From positions 1-9,510 of the forward strand of contig JAILNP010000140.1 of assembly GCA_024691475.1 (NCBI GenBank): DNA of 9,510 bases, written 5' to 3'. Position 1 is the first letter of the stretch, and the number at the start of each line of letters is the position of its first letter. Below the pieces are notes generated by a model. The model was not told where the DNA came from. It searched no databases and saw only the letters and a program-made list of their open reading frames with translations. Shown piece by piece: positions 1-7,036 of the stretch. Made by a program: the position numbers and the translations under genes. Source of the DNA: Denitrobacterium sp024691475 (GTDB lineage Bacteria; Actinomycetota; Coriobacteriia; Coriobacteriales; Eggerthellaceae).

Positions 1-46
1 TGCAGTAACATGGCAAGTTTTATAGAATAACCGATGCGAATTTGCG

Positions 47-52
47 TATCAT
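47..52 (+). promoter_or_regulatory. Candidate -10 box for tRNA-Lys
   Basis: The hexamer TATCAT matches TATAAT at five of six positions and ends seven bases before the mature tRNA 5' end. No convincing -35 box lies at the usual distance. A second candidate, TAGAAT at 23-28, would give a leader of about 25 bases, but its -35 region would fall at the window edge. Which one is used cannot be decided from sequence. Confidence 0.3.
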
Positions 53-59
53 CAAACTT

Positions 60-135
60 GGACCGTTAGCTTAGTTGGTAGAGCAGGGGACTCTTAATCC
101 CAAGGTCCGGGGTTCGAGTCCCCGACGGTCCACCA
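60..135 (+). tRNA. tRNA-Lys (anticodon CTT), CCA encoded
   Basis: The sequence folds into a 76-base cloverleaf. The acceptor stem GGACCGT pairs with ACGGTCC, followed by discriminator A and an encoded CCA. The D-arm contains AGTTGGTA. The anticodon loop CTCTTAA carries CTT, which reads the lysine codon AAG. The T-arm CGGGG-TTCGAGT-CCCCG is perfect. The first anticodon-stem pair (27-43) is a G/A mismatch and the other four pair well. Starting one base later would leave the CCA out of register, so 60 is the correct 5' end. A terminator follows within 15 bases, so the gene seems to be transcribed alone. Confidence 0.97.
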
Positions 136-147
136 TCTGAATTGTAG

Positions 148-172
148 AGCTCCCCCGTTGGGAGCTTTTTTT
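148..172 (+). terminator. Rho-independent terminator of tRNA-Lys
   Basis: AGCTCCC (148-154) pairs perfectly with GGGAGCT (160-166) around a five-base loop. A run of seven T residues starts at 166. This is a textbook intrinsic terminator placed directly after the tRNA. Confidence 0.93.
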
Positions 173-185
173 CATGTCCGGATGA

Positions 186-199
186 CGGGGACTCGAACC
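186..199 (-). repeat. Inverted copy of the tRNA T-arm
   Basis: These 14 bases are the exact reverse complement of the T-arm of the preceding tRNA-Lys (111-124). Read on the - strand, they give a T-loop and the 3' side of a T-stem. The sequence then diverges and shows no acceptor stem or CCA, so this is a fragment and not a second tRNA gene. Eight of the bases (188-195) also pair perfectly with 303-310. Confidence 0.7.
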
Positions 200-209
200 G
201 ATGAGGTGG

Positions 210-253
210 AATTCCGTTAAGCAAACGTGCCAGTGGCACGTTTGTAGGAATTC
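210..253. repeat. Long two-part hairpin
   Basis: An inner perfect inverted repeat of 11-base arms (223-233 CAAACGTGCCA, 235-245 region TGGCACGTTTG) surrounds a single G. Outside it, GAATTCC and GGAATTC form a second pairing step, with short unpaired spacers between. The result would be a stable extended hairpin in RNA or a cruciform in DNA. No T-run follows, so it is not a normal terminator. It lies between two terminators, in a stretch without a gene. Confidence 0.7.
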
Positions 254-280
254 GCCCGACCGAGCCTGCGAGGGAGGGTT

Positions 281-303
281 GCGGATTCGCAAAGCGAATA
301 CGC
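281..303. repeat. Hairpin next to tRNA 3'-end fragment
   Basis: GCGGATTCGC and GCGAATACGC pair with one G/A mismatch around the loop AAA. The element directly abuts the tRNA-like 3' end at 303-323. Confidence 0.6.
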
Positions 304-323
304 GAGTCCCACACGGCCCACCA
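303..323 (+). pseudogene. tRNA 3'-end fragment with CCA
   Basis: These 21 bases match the 3' end of tRNA-Lys (115-135) at 18 positions: T-loop end, T-stem 3' strand, acceptor 3' strand ACGGCCC, discriminator A and CCA. The matching 5' acceptor strand GGGCCGT, a D-arm and an anticodon arm are all missing upstream. The fragment is followed by its own terminator, as a complete tRNA would be. It could be a decayed tRNA whose 5' part was replaced, or the attachment-site scar of an element that integrated into a tRNA 3' end. It is not expected to be a working tRNA. Confidence 0.6.
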
Positions 324-331
324 TCGCATTG

Positions 332-360
332 ATGCTCCCACCTGGGGGCATTCTTCATTT
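332..360 (+). terminator. Intrinsic terminator after tRNA fragment
   Basis: ATGCTCCC (332-339) pairs with GGGGGCAT (344-351), including one T-G pair, around the loop ACCT. It is followed by the T-rich tail TCTTCATTTT. Its distance from the CCA at 321-323 resembles that of the terminator after tRNA-Lys. Confidence 0.75.
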
Positions 361-418
361 TCGGACGTCTTTCAACACCGCCCCTCAGAACCATCCCATT
401 CTCACGTATTCCAACGTA

Positions 419-424
419 TATACT
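419..424 (+). promoter_or_regulatory. Candidate -10 box of the glycosyltransferase gene
   Basis: TATACT matches the -10 consensus at five of six positions. It would start transcription near 431 and give a leader of about 25 bases that includes the ribosome binding site GAGGGG (446-451). The -35 region is poor, so this is a candidate only. Confidence 0.4.
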
Positions 425-456
425 GTGAACGCTAAAGAACCGTATGAGGGGACGAA

Positions 457-1707
457 ATGAACATCCACTGGATCATACCCACGCGCGTAGGCCCCGGCTC
501 GGGCGGAACGCGCACGATTGCCCAAGTTGCAGAGGAGTTGGGAAAGAACAACTCCGTCACCATCTCCGTGGCAAACGAAGCCTACGAACCCGAAGAGGTT
601 CAGGGGGTTCTGCGCGACTCATACGGCATGCAAAACGCAATTGTCGTAGCCAAGGAAGACATCCCCTCATCGCTTGACGTCGTGGTCGCTACCGCCTGGA
701 ACACCGTCAGCGAGGCCCTGAACACGCCAGCTCGCGCGCGAGCGTACTTCGTTCAGGACTTCGAGCCCTGGTTCATGCCCATGGGATACGACCAGATACA
801 AGCACGACTCACCTATTCGCAGGACCTCCGCATGGTCACCATTGGCCGCTGGCTGCCCGTAAAGCTGCAGCAAGAGGCCAACGGCAAGGCAGAGCCCTTC
901 GATTTCTGCGTAGACAGCTCCATTTACCACCGCTTGGATTCCACGCGCGAACGAGCAATCTGCGTGGTGCTGCAGCCCGAAAAACCTCGTAGATGCCACG
1001 AATTGCTTCTGCAAGCACTGCGCATCGTAAAGCATCACGACCCGAGCATTCATATCTACTCGTACGGAAGCGGCGTTCCGCTCGACGATGCGGAAACCGC
1101 CGACGCCATCGACACCCAGCTTGGCCTGCTGCCCGTCGAAGAGCTTGCAAGCCTGTACAATCACTGCGGCGTTGGCGTGTGCTGCAGCTCTTCCAACCCG
1201 TCGCGCATCCCGTTCGAAATGATGGCATGCGGCTTGCCGGTTGTTGACCTGCACATGGAGAACAACCTGTACGACTTGCCCTCAGATGCCACGTCGCTCG
1301 CCTACCCCGACCCCGCCTCCATGGCGGAAGCCATTCTTGGGCTCTTCGCCGACGACAGCAAGCGTCAGCGCATGTCCGAAGCCGGCTTCGCATTCATGGC
1401 GGAACGCACGATCGAACGCGAGAAGGCAATGGCAGCCGAACTCATCGAGAAGATCGGAAGCGGAACCTTTGCCGCGCAAAGCACGCAGGAAAAGAAATAC
1501 CTCGTCGAAGGCGTACGCGCATCCAGCGAGCTGTACCGCGAGGCCACGATCGTCGCAAAGCTGCACGAACAGGCCGTGCGCGAGCGTCTTGAGGCAAGGC
1601 AGAGCGAGGAAGCGCGCATCGCGGAAGCAGAGGCCGCAGGAACGAGCGATTCACCTGCAACGTTTGGCATTCGCCGATGCATCAGGCATTTCTTGAAGAA
1701 GGGATAA
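457..1707 (+). CDS. WsaF-like GT-B glycosyltransferase
   Basis: This 416-residue protein resembles the WsaF rhamnosyltransferase group of the GT-B fold, whose members add sugars, often rhamnose, to surface polysaccharides. Visible evidence is an N-terminal Rossmann-like start with a Gly-rich stretch (residues 10-18), the group-typical YFVQDFEPWFMP (97-108), and a GT4-like donor-site segment around IPFEMMACGLPVV (251-263). Residues 345-395 are Glu/Arg/Ala-rich and probably form a helix or coiled coil. The tail is basic (RRCIRHFLKKG) and may rest on the membrane. The start at 457 follows GAGGGG by five bases. An alternative ATG at 444 is in another frame. The gene is not in a polysaccharide cluster, so acceptor and sugar are unknown. 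Family assignment is fairly sure, sugar specificity is inference. Confidence 0.85.
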   Translation: MNIHWIIPTRVGPGSGGTRTIAQVAEELGKNNSVTISVANEAYEPEEVQGVLRDSYGMQNAIVVAKEDIPSSLDVVVATAWNTVSEALNTPARARAYFVQDFEPWFMPMGYDQIQARLTYSQDLRMVTIGRWLPVKLQQEANGKAEPFDFCVDSSIYHRLDSTRERAICVVLQPEKPRRCHELLLQALRIVKHHDPSIHIYSYGSGVPLDDAETADAIDTQLGLLPVEELASLYNHCGVGVCCSSSNPSRIPFEMMACGLPVVDLHMENNLYDLPSDATSLAYPDPASMAEAILGLFADDSKRQRMSEAGFAFMAERTIEREKAMAAELIEKIGSGTFAAQSTQEKKYLVEGVRASSELYREATIVAKLHEQAVRERLEARQSEEARIAEAEAAGTSDSPATFGIRRCIRHFLKKG

Positions 1708-1737
1708 TCCGGAGCGCGCTGTAAAGCACCCTTCCGC

Positions 1738-1743
1738 TACAAT
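1738..1743 (+). promoter_or_regulatory. -10 box for a leaderless transcript
   Basis: TACAAT matches TATAAT at five of six positions and ends seven bases before the ATG at 1751. Transcription would therefore start at or next to the start codon. No Shine-Dalgarno sequence lies before this ATG, which fits a leaderless mRNA. The -35 region is not recognisable. Confidence 0.6.
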
Positions 1744-1750
1744 AGTCGCC

Positions 1751-2644
1751 ATGCAAAATATCCTGCTCATAGCAAATCCCGCCGCACAAAACGGACGTGC
1801 AGCCAACGCAGCGCGCAACGCAAAGGCAATGCTGCACGCCGCAACGGGCGCAAACGTACGCTTGGAGTCAACGCAGCGCTCGCACCATGCGGAAATGCTC
1901 GCACAGGAAGCCGCACATTACGACGCGGTAGTCACGCTGGGAGGCGACGGGGTCGTCCACGAAACCATCAATGGCCTCATGCGTCTGCCTGAAGAGCTGC
2001 GGCCCGCGCTGGGCGTCATCCCCGCTGGCACGGGCAACGACTATGCACGCTCGCTGGACATGCCCAAAAACCCCGCACGCGCCATTGAGCGCATTGCGCG
2101 CAACGAGGCACACTGGGTCGATTTGGGCCAGGTAAACAACACCTACTTCATGGAGACGCTCTCGTTTGGCCTCGACGCCGCCATCGCCATCGAAACGGTG
2201 GAACGTCGCAAGCATACGAACAAAAGCGGTACGGCCCTCTATGCGGAATGCGGATTCAACCAGATAGCCCACCATCTTGACGCGCACGCCTGGACGGCAT
2301 CGTTCGACGGCGGCGCGCCCGTGAGCAGTTCATCGATTACCTTTGCCGTGCAGGTGGGCCCCTATTATGGCGGCGGCTTCCGCATCTGCCCCGACGCAAG
2401 CATCGATAATGGGCGCCTCGACGTGTGCATCGCGCATCCCCCGCTGGGCAGGGCAAAGGCGGCATTTATATTCGTGCGTGCCAAAAACGGAAAGCACACC
2501 GGATTCCAGTGCATGGAAATGCGCACGTGCAAGAAGCTGCACGTCGAATTCGAAGTAACGCCACCCGCCCAGATGGACGGCGAGCAAATCGTAGCGCGCG
2601 TCTACGACGTAAGCATACTCCCCCACGCGCTCCGCGTGCTGTAA
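1751..2644 (+). CDS. Diacylglycerol kinase family lipid kinase
   Basis: This 297-residue cytoplasmic or membrane-associated enzyme belongs to the DagK/YegS/BmrU lipid kinase family, which phosphorylates a lipid alcohol such as diacylglycerol with ATP and so returns it to phospholipid synthesis. The order of motifs is complete: NPAAQNG (9-15), the nucleotide-binding GGDG (64-67), PAGTGND (91-97), a Gly-rich segment ending in ICPDASIDNGRLDV (212-225), and MDGEQ near 275-279. The length is normal for the family. The start is supported by the N-terminal ILLIANP strand and by a -10 box seven bases upstream. There is no Shine-Dalgarno sequence. The gene seems to have its own promoter behind the glycosyltransferase and ends ten bases before the convergent reductase gene. 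The exact lipid substrate cannot be told. Confidence 0.92.
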   Translation: MQNILLIANPAAQNGRAANAARNAKAMLHAATGANVRLESTQRSHHAEMLAQEAAHYDAVVTLGGDGVVHETINGLMRLPEELRPALGVIPAGTGNDYARSLDMPKNPARAIERIARNEAHWVDLGQVNNTYFMETLSFGLDAAIAIETVERRKHTNKSGTALYAECGFNQIAHHLDAHAWTASFDGGAPVSSSSITFAVQVGPYYGGGFRICPDASIDNGRLDVCIAHPPLGRAKAAFIFVRAKNGKHTGFQCMEMRTCKKLHVEFEVTPPAQMDGEQIVARVYDVSILPHALRVL

Positions 2645-2661
2645 GGCAAATCCTTACAGCA
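2637..2661. terminator. Shared hairpin at convergent gene ends
   Basis: TGCTGTAAGG and CCTTACAGCA form a perfect ten-pair stem around the five-base loop CAAAT. The left arm contains the stop codon of the lipid kinase gene and the right arm that of the reductase gene. No T-run follows on either strand, so intrinsic termination would be weak. The hairpin may instead protect the 3' ends or act bidirectionally together with the neighbouring hairpin CACGCG-CTC-CGCGTG (2624-2638). Confidence 0.55.
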
Positions 2662-3823
2662 TCTCGATGAAAGCCGCCAGGCGCGTTTCAAGCTGGCCCA
2701 TATCGGCTTCCGAATAATCCACTTCGACCTTCATGTACGGCACGCCAGCGTCTTCCACGGCGCGCTGCATGAGCGTGCTCTCGATATTGAACGTATGGCA
2801 GGCGGTGAGAATGACATCGATCACGCCATCTACCTGGTATGCGTCCAGCTGACGGCACGTGTGCTCCATGCGCCCGTTATTCGGCGTCATGACGGAGCAG
2901 TTGATGTCCAGGTAGCGGTCGGCGATGGCATCCAGGATATCGGGCGCGTCTGGGTCGATCTCCATGCAGGTCGTGCGTTCGCCCGAGCAATCGTCCAGGC
3001 ATACAATCACGCCGCCATTGCGCTCGATGGTGCGGCCGACCTTGTTGATGAGGCCACCCGACGGACAGCCCGTGAGCAGGATGCGCTTCGCACCAGGGGC
3101 AATTCCTTCGGGCGCAAAACCTGCTTCGGCGCGCTTCTGGGCGTCTTCCACCAGGCCCTCCAGCTTCAAAGCATATTCCTCGATATCGAAGCTGAACGAG
3201 CCCGCGGCAAGCGTACTCATGACCTCAACGCCGCCCAGAGGCGCGGGTACATGACGCTGCACCTGGAATAGAGCCGTCTGCGCACGGCGCAGCCTGTTGC
3301 GACGACGCACGGCAGCGCGCAAATCGTCGTCCGTAATGGTGATGCCGAAGATGCGCTCGAGCTCTTCCTTGAAGTAGCGCACCTCGGCGCGCCACTGCTC
3401 GGCTTCCAGCTCGCGCGTACGACCGGCAGGCAAATGCAGCACGTGAACTGGCTTCATATCAGCCAGAAGCTCGTACATCTTCTTCTTGCCATCGCAGGTG
3501 GTTTCGCCCACGATGAGATCGGAAAAATACGTAAAGGGGCACTTGTCGGCCAGAGCAAACCCGAACGTCGACTTGATGAGCGGGCACAAGTTCGACGGCA
3601 GCACCGTCTCGGCAATGGAGACCGTTTCGTTCGACGTGCCACACAGGCCCACGGCAGCCGCTCCAGCTGCGTCGATGACCTCAAGCGGCGTATACGAGCA
3701 CAGGTAGCCAACCAAGCGACCGCCTTCTTCCTTGAAATCCTTCACGCGCAAAAACGAGACCTTGCGCTGCTCGTTGTATTCCTCGAACGTCTTGGGCAAT
3801 ACCGCCTGCTGCACCTGATCCAT
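2654..3823 (-). CDS. yjiM: Double-cubane-cluster anaerobic reductase, YjiM type
   Basis: This 389-residue protein belongs to the family of 2-hydroxyacyl-CoA dehydratase subunits (HgdB) and double-cubane-cluster reductases. It closely resembles remembered E. coli YjiM, for example LPSNLCPLIKS (75-85), DLIVGETTCDGKKKMYE (102-118) and the C-terminal GQLETRLAAFIEML. Many cysteines are present (42, 61, 80, 95, 110, 253, 275, 279, 286, 309, 323, 342), enough to bind the [8Fe-9S] double cubane. Family members receive electrons from an ATP-driven ASKHA activase and reduce small, inert molecules; the natural substrate is unknown. No activase is seen in this window. The gene lies just behind an amino acid importer, separated by a hairpin. 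The strong AGAGGAGG (3849-3856) is too far from the ATG unless that hairpin folds. It could be named a dehydratase, but no partner subunit is nearby. Confidence 0.9.
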   Translation of the reverse strand: MDQVQQAVLPKTFEEYNEQRKVSFLRVKDFKEEGGRLVGYLCSYTPLEVIDAAGAAAVGLCGTSNETVSIAETVLPSNLCPLIKSTFGFALADKCPFTYFSDLIVGETTCDGKKKMYELLADMKPVHVLHLPAGRTRELEAEQWRAEVRYFKEELERIFGITITDDDLRAAVRRRNRLRRAQTALFQVQRHVPAPLGGVEVMSTLAAGSFSFDIEEYALKLEGLVEDAQKRAEAGFAPEGIAPGAKRILLTGCPSGGLINKVGRTIERNGGVIVCLDDCSGERTTCMEIDPDAPDILDAIADRYLDINCSVMTPNNGRMEHTCRQLDAYQVDGVIDVILTACHTFNIESTLMQRAVEDAGVPYMKVEVDYSEADMGQLETRLAAFIEML

Positions 3824-3824
3824 G

Positions 3825-3848
3825 AAAAACGGAAGGCCGCGCCTTCCG
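3825..3848 (-). promoter_or_regulatory. Hairpin with T-run just before the reductase start
   Basis: On the - strand CGGAAGGC pairs perfectly with GCCTTCCG around the loop GCG, followed by TTTTT and then C-ATG. It looks like a terminator of the ABC importer operon. It also sits between AGAGGAGG (3849-3856) and the start codon. When folded, the hairpin would leave only about six bases between Shine-Dalgarno and ATG. It may therefore attenuate transcription, bridge the ribosome binding site, or do both. Confidence 0.65.
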
Positions 3849-3856
3849 CCTCCTCT

Positions 3857-4663
<807 letters not shown>

Positions 4664-4702
4664 GGAGTCTTCTTCCTACTGCGGTGCATGCAAAGCCAGC
4701 GG

Positions 4703-5548
4703 CTATTTGTCAGCCGTCAGCCAATCGGTGCTGATGAGTTTGGTAAGGTCCTCGTAGAACCACTTCTCGCACAGCGCGGACAGCGTACCGTCTTCGTGCA
4801 TGGCGGCGATGACCTTGTTCAGTTCGTCACGCAGCTCGGTTTCGGCGGGCATGAGGAACCAGGAAACGTTGTTGCCGAACAGCTTCTCGTCGAGCATGCG
4901 GAACTCCAGGCCCTGGGCGCGTTCGGCCTTCTCGATGTTCGTAACCGTGTTGGCGTAGCAATCAACGCGGCCGAGGGCGCAGTCCTGGAAACCAGCCGTG
5001 GAGTCCTCGTACGTCACGATTTCCCAGTCATACTGGGGAGCCAGCGACTCGATGGTGCTCTGGGCAGCCTGACCACTCGTTACGCCAATGGTAGCGCCAC
5101 GCAGGTCCTCCAGCGTCTGATAGGGGCTATCGGGCTGCACGATAACAACCTGGGCGTCGGCGTAAATGGGGTCGCACGCAATGTAGGTCTCCAGGCGCTT
5201 CGCGGTGATGGCGTAGCAGTTGGCGGCAACGTCTACGCGGCTGCTTGCCAGGTCGCCAAACACGCTGGATGCGTCGCCAGCGGCTTCCATGTCGATGGTC
5301 CAGCCCATGCGCTTTTCCACCTCGGCCCACATGTCGGCTTCCATACCCGTCCAGTTGCCGCTGTCGTCAACCAGGGAATAGGGCTCGCCATTGCCCATGG
5401 TGGCAATGCGAACAGTACGGCCGGAGCCGTCGCTCGAAGAGGAGCCGGAATCAGAGGAGCCGTTGGAGCAGCCCGTCATGATGAAACCGGTGCCCAGGCA
5501 GGAGGCCGTGGCAATTGCGCTCAGCTTAAGAAAATCACGTCGTTGCAT
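4703..5548 (-). CDS. Amino acid ABC importer, Tat-exported lipoprotein binding protein
   Basis: This is a 281-residue family 3 solute-binding protein, the outside receptor of the importer. The signal peptide has the twin-arginine motif RRDFLKL (residues 3-9) followed by a lipobox TGC with the lipid-anchored cysteine at 27. It is thus exported folded and tethered to the membrane. A Ser/Gly linker follows, then a standard periplasmic-binding fold (TVRIATMGNGEPYSLVDD; DLRGATIGVTSGQ). I chose the second of two near ATGs: GGAAGGG (5555-5561) ends directly at the first ATG (5554), with no spacing, but six bases before the second. The ligand is a polar or sulfur-containing amino acid by family, for instance cystine, but this is only inference. 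Confidence 0.92.
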   Translation of the reverse strand: MQRRDFLKLSAIATASCLGTGFIMTGCSNGSSDSGSSSSDGSGRTVRIATMGNGEPYSLVDDSGNWTGMEADMWAEVEKRMGWTIDMEAAGDASSVFGDLASSRVDVAANCYAITAKRLETYIACDPIYADAQVVIVQPDSPYQTLEDLRGATIGVTSGQAAQSTIESLAPQYDWEIVTYEDSTAGFQDCALGRVDCYANTVTNIEKAERAQGLEFRMLDEKLFGNNVSWFLMPAETELRDELNKVIAAMHEDGTLSALCEKWFYEDLTKLISTDWLTADK

Positions 5549-5585
5549 GTACATCCCTTCCGTAACAACTTACACATGCGATAGA

Positions 5586-5599
5586 GCAGCGAATGCTGC
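5586..5599 (-). repeat. Small hairpin between permease and binding-protein genes
   Basis: GCAGC and GCTGC pair around the loop ATTC on the - strand, inside the 69-base gap between the permease and the binding-protein gene. Hairpins at this place in ABC operons often mark RNA processing that favours the binding-protein message. The stem is short, so its role is uncertain. Confidence 0.25.
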
Positions 5600-5617
5600 G
5601 TATACCCGGAGATGGCG

Positions 5618-6283
5618 CTAGTACGCTTCGGAGCAGCGCTTTTCCAGAATCTTCTGGATGCCCATGAGCACCAGGCTGATGGCCCAGTACACCACGATGA
5701 CGCAGGCATAGCACTCGAAGAACTGATAGGTATTGTTCGCTTCGATCTTGGCCGCACCCATAACGTCGCGCAAGCCAACCAGATAGGCGAGCGAGGAAAG
5801 CTTGAACAAGCTAATGAGGTCGTTGAACAGCGGCGGCAGGGCAACGCGGATGGCCTGGGGCAACACCACGCGCACCGTCATTTGAAAGCCCGTCATGCCA
5901 AAAGCTTTCGCAGCATCACGCTGACCGTCGTCAACGGAGATAAGCGCTGCGCGGATGGATTCGCCCATGAAGCAGCTCATATGCAAGCTCATGATGACGG
6001 CGACCGCGACCAGCGGGGACATCTGCAAGATTACCGAACTCACATTCGCAAGGCCGTAATAGAAGAAGAACAACTGGGCGATGGCGGGCGTGCCGCGCAT
6101 GAAGCTGCTCCAGACTTTCAGAAGCTGGCTAAGCACGGGCACTTTATAGTACGCGATCAGGGCAAACACAATGCCGAGCAACAGCGAGAAGAACGCTGCG
6201 GCCAAGGTGAGCCCCAGCGTAACGTCGAGTTTGCTCGCCACTTCGGGCAGCGTTTGGAAAAAGTATTCCCAATTGAACTTCAC
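5618..6283 (-). CDS. Polar amino acid ABC importer, permease
   Basis: This 221-residue inner-membrane protein is a HisM/GlnP-type permease. It has about five hydrophobic segments, a typical FMRGTPAIAQLFFFYYGL stretch (61-78) and the EAA loop that docks the ATPase (about 108-130, with GQRDAAKAFGM), followed by LPQAIRVALPPLFNDLI (141-157). Only one permease gene is present, so the membrane channel is probably a homodimer. The start is GTG at 6281-6283, supported by GAGG five bases upstream. It is the first gene of an importer operon (permease, binding protein, ATPase, all on the - strand) and may lead into the reductase gene. Confidence 0.93.
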   Translation of the reverse strand: MKFNWEYFFQTLPEVASKLDVTLGLTLAAAFFSLLLGIVFALIAYYKVPVLSQLLKVWSSFMRGTPAIAQLFFFYYGLANVSSVILQMSPLVAVAVIMSLHMSCFMGESIRAALISVDDGQRDAAKAFGMTGFQMTVRVVLPQAIRVALPPLFNDLISLFKLSSLAYLVGLRDVMGAAKIEANNTYQFFECYACVIVVYWAISLVLMGIQKILEKRCSEAY

Positions 6284-6527
6284 AGATACCTCGTTCCTGC
6301 ACTATGCAAAGGGCATAAGCGGGCCAAGCACCTGGATTAGGCGCAAGCAGAGTGGATGAAACACATGCAGAATGAGATGAAGGCGCGCATACGTACGAAG
6401 CATGCAAGGCGCCGAAGAATGCCGGGTGCAGAAATTCCCGACGGCTGCGTACCTTACCGCTAGGAATTAGCCGCGTAAAGCGATTTGAGGCAAAGAGCAC
6501 AAAAGGATGAAGAAACGCCCAAACGGG
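6284..6527. other. Gene-free leader before the ABC importer operon
   Basis: This 244-base gap separates the DUF3343 gene from the permease. No credible coding region is seen. On the - strand weak promoter-like pieces occur, for example TTGGCC followed 15-16 bases later by CATAGT or ATAGTG. I found no T-box or other riboswitch core that I can recognise. The importer operon probably has its promoter here. Confidence 0.5.
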
Positions 6528-6530
6528 CTA
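6512..6530 (-). terminator. Weak terminator after DUF3343 gene
   Basis: GCCC and GGGC pair around GTTT on the - strand, followed by GTTTCTTC and later TTTT. The hairpin overlaps the stop codon of the DUF3343 gene. The stem is only four pairs, so termination may be leaky and some transcription could continue into the importer operon. Confidence 0.3.
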
Positions 6531-6779
6531 TTTCAATTGGAGAAGGGCTATGCGAGCATCGTCGATGCCCTCGGCAGCCAAAAGGGATTCCACGCGTTCG
6601 CGCGAAGCGGGAGCGCCGCGCCAGGCCATGCCACAACCCGCGGAAAGGGAACGCGGCGTGGGGACCAGACGACCTTCGATGCCAGCCGGACCGGCGGCAT
6701 CGGAAAATGCGAATGCGCTCGCCGTGGAATCGAATGCCACGACGAGCGCCGTCTCGGTTTTGCCAGAGAACAATCGCAT
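6528..6779 (-). CDS. DUF3343 putative Se/S carrier protein
   Basis: This small protein of 83 residues fits the DUF3343 family (PF11823, putative Se/S carrier). Typical features are the opening strand ALVVAFDSTASAF (11-23), LVPTPRSLSAGCGMAW (38-53) with a single conserved cysteine at 49, and a C-terminal half with an alpha-helix and strand. That cysteine would hold a persulfide or selenide. It starts seven bases after the stop of the TusA-type gene without a clear Shine-Dalgarno sequence, so translation is probably coupled. Family members occur next to YedE, YedF or SelD genes in anaerobes. The role in selenium or sulfur transfer is a prediction from family context and has not been shown for this protein. 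Confidence 0.8.
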   Translation of the reverse strand: MRLFSGKTETALVVAFDSTASAFAFSDAAGPAGIEGRLVPTPRSLSAGCGMAWRGAPASRERVESLLAAEGIDDARIALLQLK

Positions 6780-6786
6780 GAACTGG

Positions 6787-6993
6787 TTATTTGACGTCGA
6801 TCACGAAATCGAGACCATCCTGGGAAACCTGGGGCGTACGACCACGCTTCGTGAGAATTTCCACCACGTTCTGCTTCGAGGTGGCATTGCTCACCAAAAC
6901 GCGGAAGGGCTCGTTCGGGAACTCGTTGATGGCCTCGACGGTCATAAGGGCAGGCTCGGGGCACGACAGGCCGCGGGCATCTACTTCATGCAT
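6787..6993 (-). CDS. TusA/YedF-type sulfur (selenium) carrier
   Basis: This 68-residue protein is a single TusA-like domain. It has the family signature DARGLSCPEPALMT (5-18), where Cys11 carries the transferred sulfur or selenium atom, and the expected beta-alpha-beta-alpha-beta layout. YedF proteins of selenium metabolism have such a domain plus a C-terminal DsrE-like half; that half is absent here. The start at 6993 has AAAGGAAG about six bases upstream. It lies 43 bases after the YedE-type transporter and seven bases before the DUF3343 gene, giving an obvious operon. Likely it accepts the imported sulfur or selenium species and hands it on inside the cell. Confidence 0.9.
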   Translation of the reverse strand: MHEVDARGLSCPEPALMTVEAINEFPNEPFRVLVSNATSKQNVVEILTKRGRTPQVSQDGLDFVIDVK

Positions 6994-7036
6994 GATGCTT
7001 CCTTTCTACAGGGTACTCATTGAATCGCAAGCGAGC

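Larger units (their letters stand above)
136..456. other. Gene-free stretch between tRNA-Lys and glycosyltransferase
   Basis: No protein-coding region is credible here. The - strand reading frames crossing it are antisense readings of the tRNA and its fragments. The stretch holds two terminators, an inverted T-arm copy, two hairpins, a tRNA 3'-end fragment and the promoter and ribosome binding site of the next gene. Confidence 0.75.

Noticed and set aside
66..394. Two reading frames of 91 and 107 codons on the - strand over the tRNA region
   Set aside because: They are antisense readings of tRNA-Lys, its fragments and the terminators. Such peptides ending in GIKSPLLYQLS are a known annotation artefact over tRNA genes.
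4688..5584. A 298-codon open frame on the + strand
   Set aside because: It is antisense to the Tat-lipoprotein binding protein and has no family resemblance or ribosome binding site.
6284..6527. T-box or other riboswitch before the amino acid importer
   Set aside because: I looked for a T-box core and known riboswitch signatures and saw none. The gap is long enough for an element, but nothing supports one.
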